A stretch of DNA of 64,000 nt. It comes from Actinoplanes sp. N902-109 (GTDB lineage Bacteria > Actinomycetota > Actinomycetes > Mycobacteriales > Micromonosporaceae). The translations under genes and the position numbers were made by a program. Positions 46,801-55,800 of the stretch are shown piece after piece (within the stretch, counting starts at the first letter, position 1; every line of letters begins with the position of its first letter). The notes under the pieces are model-generated. The model ran no database searches, was not told the DNA's origin, and worked only from the letters and a program-made list of their open reading frames with translations. The stretch is from the NCBI RefSeq assembly GCF_000389965.1, contig NC_021191.1, forward strand, positions 1,675,501 to 1,739,500, given 5' to 3'.

Positions 46801-49800
46801 CTGCTATGTGCCGGTCGACGCCGCCGCGCCCGCCGCCCGGCAGGAGTACATCCTGTCCGACGCCGAGCCGGTCTGCGTGATCGGCGAAGGTGGCATCGCC
46901 GTGGCCGCGCCCGGCCGTCCGGTCACCCGTCCCGAGGTCGCGCTGAGCGGTGCCAACGCCGCGTATGTCATCTACACCTCGGGTTCCACCGGCAAGCCGA
47001 AGGGGGTGGTCGTCACCCACCACGACGTGCGGGCGCTGTTCGCGGCGGCGGGCCGGATGTTCCGGTTCGGGCCGGAGGACGTGTGGACGATGTTCCACTC
47101 GTCCGCCTTCGACTTCTCGGTCTGGGAGTTGTGGGGTCCGCTGCTGCACGGCGGCCGGCTCGTCGTCGTACCGCAGGACGTGGCCCGCGACCCGCAGCGG
47201 TTCCGGGAGCTGCTGCGCGACCAGCGCGTCACCGTGCTCAACCAGACGCCGTCCGCGTTCTACCCGCTGATCGAGGCCGACGCGGACCAGCCCGACCGGT
47301 TGCCGGTGCGCTATGTCGTCCTCGGTGGCGAGGCGCTCGACCCTTCCCGGCTCGCCCCCTGGTTCGAGCGCAACCCCACCCCGTCGCTGGTCAACATGTA
47401 CGGGATCACCGAGACAACGGTGCACGTGTCGTTCCGGCTCCTCGACCCGGCGGACGTGACCCGCCCGAGCGTCATCGGCACCGCCCTGCCGGGGCTGACC
47501 GTCCACGTGCTCGACGCGCACCTGCAGCCGGTCCCCGAGGGCGTCACCGGTGAGATGTACGTCGCGGGGGAGCAGCTCGCCCGGGGTTACCTGGACCGCC
47601 CCGGCCTGACCGCGTCCCGGTTCGTGGCCAACCCGTTCGGCCCCGGGCGGCTCTACCGCTCCGGTGACCTGGCCCGCTGGGACAACGGCGAACTGGTCTA
47701 CCGGGGCCGCTCGGACCACCAGGTGAAGGTCCGCGGCTACCGGGTCGAGCCCGGCGAGATCGAGGCAGCGCTGCTCACCCTCCCCGGCATCGCCAACACC
47801 ACGGTCGTCGTACGCGACGGCAAACTCGTCGCCTACCTGGTGGCCCGAACCGGCAGCCGCCCGGACGAGGAGGCGATCCGCACCCACCTGACCACCGTCC
47901 TCCCGGACTACATGGTCCCGTCGGCGTTCGTGGAGCTGTCCGCATTGCCGCTGACCGTCAACGGCAAATTGGACACGGCAGCGCTGCCGGCCCCACCCCG
48001 CCAACTCCCAGCCGCACCGGGGGCGGGCGGTGCGGGCGGCCCCGGCGCTGCCGGGGTGGAGGGCGTGGCGGCCGGGGAATCGCCGGAGCTTGCGTCGCTG
48101 CGCCGGTTGTTCGCCGAGGTGCTGGGCTTCGACGTGGTGCCCGCCGACGGCGACTTCTTCGTGCTGGGCGGTGACAGCATCGTGGCGATCCAGCTCGTCA
48201 ACCGGGCCAAGCGCACCGGCCTCAAGCTCTCGCCACGAGACGTCTTCCTGCACCGCACGCCGGTCGCCCTGGCCGCGGAGGCGGCCACCCGACAGCCGGG
48301 AATTCCCGGGCCGGCGGTGCGAGCCGACGGTGCGAGCGGTGCGGCGCAAGCCCCGGGGCGCGGCGACGGGGTCGGTGAGGTTCCGCTGCTGCCGATCGTG
48401 CACCGGCTCGCCGAGCTTGGCGGCGGCATCAACCGGCTGCATCAGGCCGACCTCCTCCGCACCCCCGGGGATGCCACGGCCGACCGGCTGCGGGCCGCGC
48501 TGGAGCAGCTCGTCGCGCACCACGACGCCTTGCGGCTGCGGCTCAGCCGGCCCGCGCCGATGCTGTGGTCCCAGGAGATCACCGCTACCGGCAGCGTCGC
48601 GCTGACCACGGTGGACGGCAGCGACCCCGGGATCGTCAAGCCGGCGGCCGAACAGGCGGTGGCGCGGCTCGATCCGGACGCCGGGCGGGTGTTCGAGGCG
48701 GTGTTCTTCCCCGGGCTGCGCCGGCTGTTGCTGGTCGCGCATCACCTGGTTGTCGATGGTGTGTCGTGGCACATCCTGATCGGGGACCTGCGGCGGGCGT
48801 ACGAGAGCAACGGGCTTGATCCGGTGGGCACGTCGCTGCGCGGCTTCGCGCGGGGGCTGAGCGAGGAGGCCGGCACGGCGGCGCGGATGGGCGAGTTCGC
48901 GCGGTGGCAGGCCGTGCTGGCGCCCGGGGGCGAGCTCGATCCGGCGGCGGTGACGTCCGGGCTGACCGTGGGGCGGACGCGGGACCACGAGGTGGTCGTC
49001 CCGGTCGACCCGGCGGTGCTCACCGGCGACGTGACCGCCACCCTGCTCGGGGCGCTGCACCGGGCCATCAACCGCTGGCGCCGTACCGATGGGGAACTGG
49101 TTGTCGACCTGGAACGGCACGGGCGTGAGGGAGACGCGGACCTGTCGCGGACAGTCGGCTGGTTCACGTCGATCGCGCCGGTACGGCTGCCGTTCCCGCC
49201 CGACATGTCGGACAGGCCGGGCAGCGAAAGCGCCGGCGTGGACGACGGGCTCGGGTTCGGGCTGCTGCGGTACGTGAATCCGCGCAGTGCCGCCGCCCTG
49301 GCCCGGCTCGGTACGCCGCAGGTGCTGTTCAACTATCTCGGCCGGTTCGTCGACGAGGCGGGGGACTGGTCGTCGGCGCCGGAGGACATCCGCGTGCGGC
49401 CGGACGAGGACCTCGGCACTCCGTACCTTCTGGAGGTGAATGTCGCCGCGCGCGGCAACGAGTTGCACGCGACCCTCACCTACGCCGACGAGGGGCTGGG
49501 GCTGGCCGCGACCAAGGAGATCGCGTCCGGCTGGGCCGCGGAACTGGCGCCCACCGAAAAAACCGAGCCGGCGCCCGCCGATCAGCAGCTGTGGCCGATG
49601 TCGCCGCTTCAGGAGGGCCTCTACTTCCAGGCCAAGCTGGCCGGAGCGGCCGACGTCTACCTGGCGCAGAACGCCTTCGATGTCGCGTATCGCCTGGACG
49701 TCGCGGCGTTGCAACGGGCCTTCGCGACAGTGTTGCAGGTGCACCCGGCGGCCCGGCTGGCGTTCACCGACGAGGGTGCCGTGCTGCGCCGCGAGGTGCC

Positions 49801-52800
49801 GGTGCACGTCGAGGTCGTCGAGGATCCGGCCGATCCGGACGCGGTGCCGGCCGCCGATCGGACCCGGCCGTTCGACCTGGCCGAGGCGCCGCTGGCCCGG
49901 CTCACCGTGATCCGGTTGCCGGACGGGCGCGACCGGCTGCTGTTCACCTATCACCTGCTGCTGTGGGACGGCTGGTCGCGGGAGTTGGTGCTGCGTGACC
50001 TGTTCGGGGCGTACGCGGGCCGCGCGATCCAGCCGCCGTCCGCGAGCTTCACCGACTACCTGGCCTGGATCGCGCGGCAGGACGCCGCGGCCGCCGGGCA
50101 GGCCTGGGCGCGGGAACTGGCCGGCGCCGAGCCCACCATCCTCTACCCGGCCGCGGCGGGCACCGACCCGGTGCCCGCCACCAGCCTGGCCGCGCGGTTC
50201 ACCGAGGACGAGACCGCCCGCCTGACCGCCCTGGCCCGGACGGCCGGGGTCACGCTGAACGCCGTGCTCAGCACCGCACTCGGGCTGGTGCTGAGCCATG
50301 CCACCGGCCGCCCCGAGGCGGTGTTCGGCACCACTGTGGCCGGCCGCCCGACCGAGCTGGACGGCATCGAGGACGTGGTCGGCGTCTTCCTCAACACCGT
50401 GCCGCAGCGCGTCTCCTTCGCCGCAGCCGAACCGATGGGCGAGGTGCTGCGGCGGGTCCAGGAACGGCGGGTCGAGATGATGCCCCACGAGTACGTGGGG
50501 CTGGGCGACATCCAACGCGCGACGGGCAACAAGCAACTCTTCGACAGCCTGTACGTGCTGCAGAACTTCCTCGACGACGACACGTTCGACAATCTGGAGG
50601 CGGAGCACGGGATCGTCGGCGTTACTGCCGTGGATGCCACGCACTACCCGCTGACCTGGGTCGCCACCCCGGGCCGGGAGCTGCGGATCCGGCTGGAGTA
50701 CCGCTCCGACGTGGTGCCGGCCGCCGAGGCGCGGGCGTTGCTGGACCGGTTGCGCGCGGTCCTGCTCGCCTTCGACCCGGAGGCTTCGCCCGCCGCGCAC
50801 GACCTGCCGGCACCGCCACCGCAGGCCGGCACAGTGGCCGACATTCCGGACATGACCATTGCCGAGATGCTGGCCGAGCAGGCCGCCCGCACCCCGGCCG
50901 GCGCCGCGCTCACCCACGACGGCACCACGCTCAGCTACGCCGAACTCGACGGCCGGGTCAGCGCGGTGGCCCGCGGCCTGCGCCGGCGCGGTGCCGGCCC
51001 GGAGACGATCGTCGGGCTGGCCCTGCCCCGGGGTATCGACATGGTCGTGGCGCTGTTCGCGGTGCTCCGCGCCGGGGCCGCGTACCTGCCGCTCGACCTG
51101 GACCTGCCCGAGGAACGGCGGCAGGCCATGGTGGCCGACGCGCAGCCGGTGTTCGTGCTGGACTCGCTGAACGGGCTCGCCGAGGAGACCGGCGAGCCGT
51201 GGCTGGCCGACTTCGCCCCGGGCATTCCCGGACGGCTCGACCGGCCCGCGTACGTGATCTACACGTCCGGGTCGACGGGGCGTCCCAAGGGGGTGGTCAC
51301 CCCGTACCGTGGCCTGACGAACATGCAGGTGAACCATCGCGCCGCGATCTTCGGGCCGACCATCGCGGCCGCCGGCGGGCGGGTACTGACCATCGCGCAC
51401 ACCGTCAGCTTCTCCTTCGACATGTCCTGGGAAGAGCTGTTGTGGCTGGTCGAGGGGCATCACGTGCACGTCGCGGACGAGGAACTGCGGCGCGACGGCC
51501 GGGCCCTGGTCGGTTACTGCGCCGAGCACCGGGTGGACGTCGTCAACCTCACGCCGACGTACGCGCAGGCTCTGCTGGACGAGGGCCTGCTCGACGGCGA
51601 TCACCGGCCGTGCCTGGTGCTGCTCGGCGGCGAGGCGGTGTCCGAGAAGCTCTGGTCGACGCTGCGGGACACCCCGGGGGTGGCCGGCTACAACCTCTAC
51701 GGCCCCACCGAATACACGATCAACACCCTCGGCGGCGGTACGGCGGACAGCGCGACCGCCACCGTCGGCAAGCCCATCTTCAACACGGTCGGTCACGTGC
51801 TGGACGGCTGGCTACGCCCGGTGCCGCCGGGTGTGGCCGGGGAGCTCTACGTCGCCGGGGCCGGACTCGCCCGGGGCTACCTCAACCGGCCCGGGCTCAC
51901 CGCGTCCCGCTTCGTCGCCGGTCCCGGCGGCACCCGGCTGTACCGCACCGGTGACCTGGTGCGCCGGCGTCCCGACGGCAACCTCGACTTCCTCGGCCGC
52001 ACCGACGACCAGGTCAAGATCCGCGGCTACCGGATCGAACTGGGCGAGGTGGAGACCGCCGTGTCGGCCGTGCCCGGCGTACGCCAATCCGCGGTGGTCG
52101 CCCGGGACGGCCAGCTCCACGCCTACCTTGTCGGACAGGTCAGGCCCGCGGACGTACGAGCGTCGGTCATGTCGGTTCTGCCGGCCTACATGGTTCCGGC
52201 TCTGTACGCGACCGTGGACGCCCTCCCGCTGACCGTGAACGGCAAACTGGACATCGCGGCCCTGCCCCCGGCCGGCCCGGTGACGACACCGTCCCGCCCG
52301 CCCGCCGACGACCGCGAGCGCCGCCTCTGCGAACTCTTCGCCGACGTTCTCGGCCTCCCGGCTTTCGGGGTCGAGGACGACTTCTTCGACGCCGGCGGCC
52401 ACTCGCTGAGCGCCCTGCGCCTGCTCGGCCGCATCCGCACCGAGCTCGGCGGCGACCTGACCCTGCGCGCCCTGTTCGACGCCCGCACCCCGGAGCGCCT
52501 GGCCCGGACCACCAGCGGCCCGGCCCGCGCGGCCCTCACCGCCGGCGCCCGCCCGGATGTGCTGCCGCTGTCCCCGGCCCAGCAACGCTTGTGGCTGCTC
52601 GACCAGCTCGACCCGGGCTCCAGCGCCTACAACTACCCGGTGCTGGTCCGGCTCGCCGGCCACCCCGATGCGGACGCGCTCGCCCGGGCCCTCGCCGACG
52701 TGGTGAACCGTCACGAGGTCCTGCGTACGGTCATCCGCTCGGCCGCGCAACACATCCTCCCGGAGATCGACGCGCTGCGGGTGACGGTCTTGCCGCCGCA

Positions 52801-55800
52801 GGCGCCGCCTCCGGCGCCGCTCCCGCCGGACTCATCCGGGCCGGCCGGGCACCCCTTGCCGGCCACGGCGTCTTCCTCGTCCGCGGTGCCGTCCTCGTCC
52901 GCGGTGCCGTCCTCGTCTGCGGTGCCGTCCTCGTCTGCGGTGCCGTCCTCGTCTGCGGTGCCGTCCTCGTCTGCGGTGCCGTCCTCGTCTGCGGTGCCGT
53001 CCTCGTCCGTGGTGCCGTCCTCGTCCGTGGTGCCGTCCTCGTCCGTGGCGTCTTCCTCGTCCGCGGCGCTGGACGAGTTCTTGCGGCGGCCGTTCGATCT
53101 CGGGGCGGAGCTGCCGATCCGGGCCGCGGTGCTCGACGAGGGCTCGTCCACCGTGCTGGCGCTGGTGCTGCATCACATCGCGATGGACGAGTGGTCGGAC
53201 CGGCCGTTGCTGCGGGATCTCGACGATGCCTATCGGGCCCGGATCGCCGGCCGGGCGCCGGCCTGGGAGCCGTTGCCGGTGCAGTATGCCGACTACGTGC
53301 TGGCGTTGCCGCCGGTTGATGGCTCGTACTGGGCCTCGGCGCTGGCCGGGGTGCCCGACGAGATCGCGTTGCCGGCGGACGGTCCGCGTACCGTGGCCAA
53401 GAAGCCGGCCGGCACGGTGAGCGCGAGCCTGCCCGCGGAGCTGATGAACCGGTTGCGCGATGGTGCCCGCGCCGAGTCGGCAAGCCTGTTCATGGCGTTG
53501 CACGCGGCGCTGGCCACCCTGCTCGCGCGGCACGGCGCCGGCACCGATGTGCCGATAGGCAGCCCGGCATCGGGGCGGGGCGACGCGGCGCTCGACGAGC
53601 TGGTCGGCTTCTTCGTGAACACGGTGGTGTTGCGGGCCGACCTCAGCGGCGATCCGACGTTCGCCGAGCTGGTTCGCCGGGTGCGGGCGGCCGACCTGGC
53701 CGCGTTCGAACACGCGGACGTGCCGTTCCAGCAGGTCGTCGAGTTGATCAACCCGCCGCGGGTGCCCGGGCGCAACCCGCTGTTCCAGGTGATGATCGGC
53801 TACTTCCACCGCCCGGCGGACGGCGGCACACTGCTCGGCCTGCCGGCCCTGGAGGCACCGCCGTTCGCCGCCGACCCCAAGGTGGACCTGAACGTCACCT
53901 TCATCGACGGCGGGGCCGACGGGGTCACGGTCACGTGCGAGTACGACGTCGACCGGTTCAGCGCTGCGACGGCGGCGCGGTTGCTCGGCCGCCTGGAGGT
54001 ATTGCTGCAGGCGTTCGCGGCGGATCCGGAGGTGCCGGTCTTCCGGGCGTCGCTGCTGACCGACGCGGACAAGTCCGACTTGTCAGGCTGGCAAACGAGT
54101 GCTGCGCCCGGCATACCGGATAAGGGGGTCTCTGGCGGCGGACTCGTCGTCGAAGGCCGCGGCTACTCCGCGGCCGAACTCGACGCCGCATCCGACTCGC
54201 TCGCCGCCGCCCTGGTGGCACGCGGGGTCGGCCCGGACAGCATCGTCGGGATCCACCTGCCGCGCTCCGCCGAGCTTGTCGTCTCCGTGCTCGCCGTGCA
54301 CAAGGCCGGCGCCGCGTACCTCCCGCTCGACCCCGCGTTCCCGGCCGCCCGGCGCGCGTTCATGGTCGACGACACGCGCCCGGCCGTCATCATCGACGCG
54401 GCCTTCCTGGAAGACAAGGCCTTCCTGGACACCGTCACCCCGGCGGCGTTCACCCCGGTCGTGGCGGCGCCCGAGCACGCCGCGTACGTCATCTACACCT
54501 CGGGCTCGACCGGCGGCCCCAAGGGCGTGGTGGTCACCCGTCGCAACCTGGAGTCCTTCCTCGCCGCCTTCCCCCTCCGCGCCGGTGAACGGCTGCTCGC
54601 CGTGACCACGTTGGCGTTCGACATCTCGGTGCTGGAGATCCTCGGGACGCTGCGCGCCGGGGGGACGGTCGTGCTGGCGTCGCCGGCCGAGGTTCGCGAC
54701 CCACGGCTGCTCACCGCGCTGATCGAACGGCACGACATCACCGCGATCCAGGCGACTCCGGCGCTGTGGGCGTCCGTCCTGGAAGCCAGTGACGCCGACC
54801 TCTCGGGTGTGCGGGCCCTCGTCGGCGGCGAGGCACTGCCCGCATCCCTGGCGGCAGATCTGCGCTCCCGTACGGCCGGAGTGGTCAACCTCTACGGCCC
54901 CACCGAGGTCACCGTGTGGGCCACCACCACCGCAGTCGACGAGCACTGGAACGGCTCCATCGGCACCCCGCTGCCCGCCGTCACCGCAGTGGTGCTCGAT
55001 GACCACCTGCAGCCGGTGCCTCCCGGGGTAACGGGGGAGCTGTACCTCGGCGGCCCCCAGGTCACCCGGGGCTATCACGGCCGCCCGGCGCTGACCGCGT
55101 CCCGCTTCGTGGCCGCCCCGGACGGCGCGCGCTGGTACCGCACGGGTGACCTGGCACGCTGGCGTGCCGGACGGCTCGACTACCTCGGCCGCACCGACCA
55201 CCAGGTGAAGGTCCGCGGCTTCCGCATCGAACTCGAGGAGATCGAAGCCGTCGCCCTGTCCCACCCGGACGTGACCCGCGCCGTCGTGGTCGCCCGCGCC
55301 GACCGGCTGGTGGCCTTCCTGACCGTCACCCCGTCGTTCACCCGGGCGGCGTTGACGTCGCTGTGGGAGTCGGCGCTCCCGGCGTACATGATCCCGGCGG
55401 TGGTCCAGATCCTCACCGACCTCCCGCTGACCCCGAACGGCAAGGTCGACCGCACCGCCCTGCCCGCCGTCCCGGTCCCGGCCGCCCCACCCTCCGAAAC
55501 CCCGCGTTCCCGTACGGAGACAGCAGTGTCCCGCCTCGTCGCGTCCGTGCTCGGCGTCCCCTCCGTCGGCGTCCACGACGACTTCTTCGCGCTGGGCGGC
55601 CACTCACTGCTGCTGGTCCGCCTCGCCACGGCATTGCGTACGGATCTGGGGGTGGACATCCCGGTCTCCCGGCTCTTCACCGCGCCCACCGTCGCCGGGG
55701 TCGCCCGGTTGCTGGACGGCGGGGCGCCGGCCGGGGACGCGCTGGCGCCTGTGCTCCACCTTGCCGCAGGCCACGGCGATCCGCTCTTCTGCGTGGCCCC

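Noticed and set aside
37127..51796. Very long minus-strand open frames (over 2000 codons each) opposite the NRPS gene
   Set aside because: They are complementary-frame artefacts of extreme GC3 codon use. Their composition is Arg/Gly/Gln/His/Asp-rich without any domain, while the plus strand encodes uninterrupted NRPS domains.
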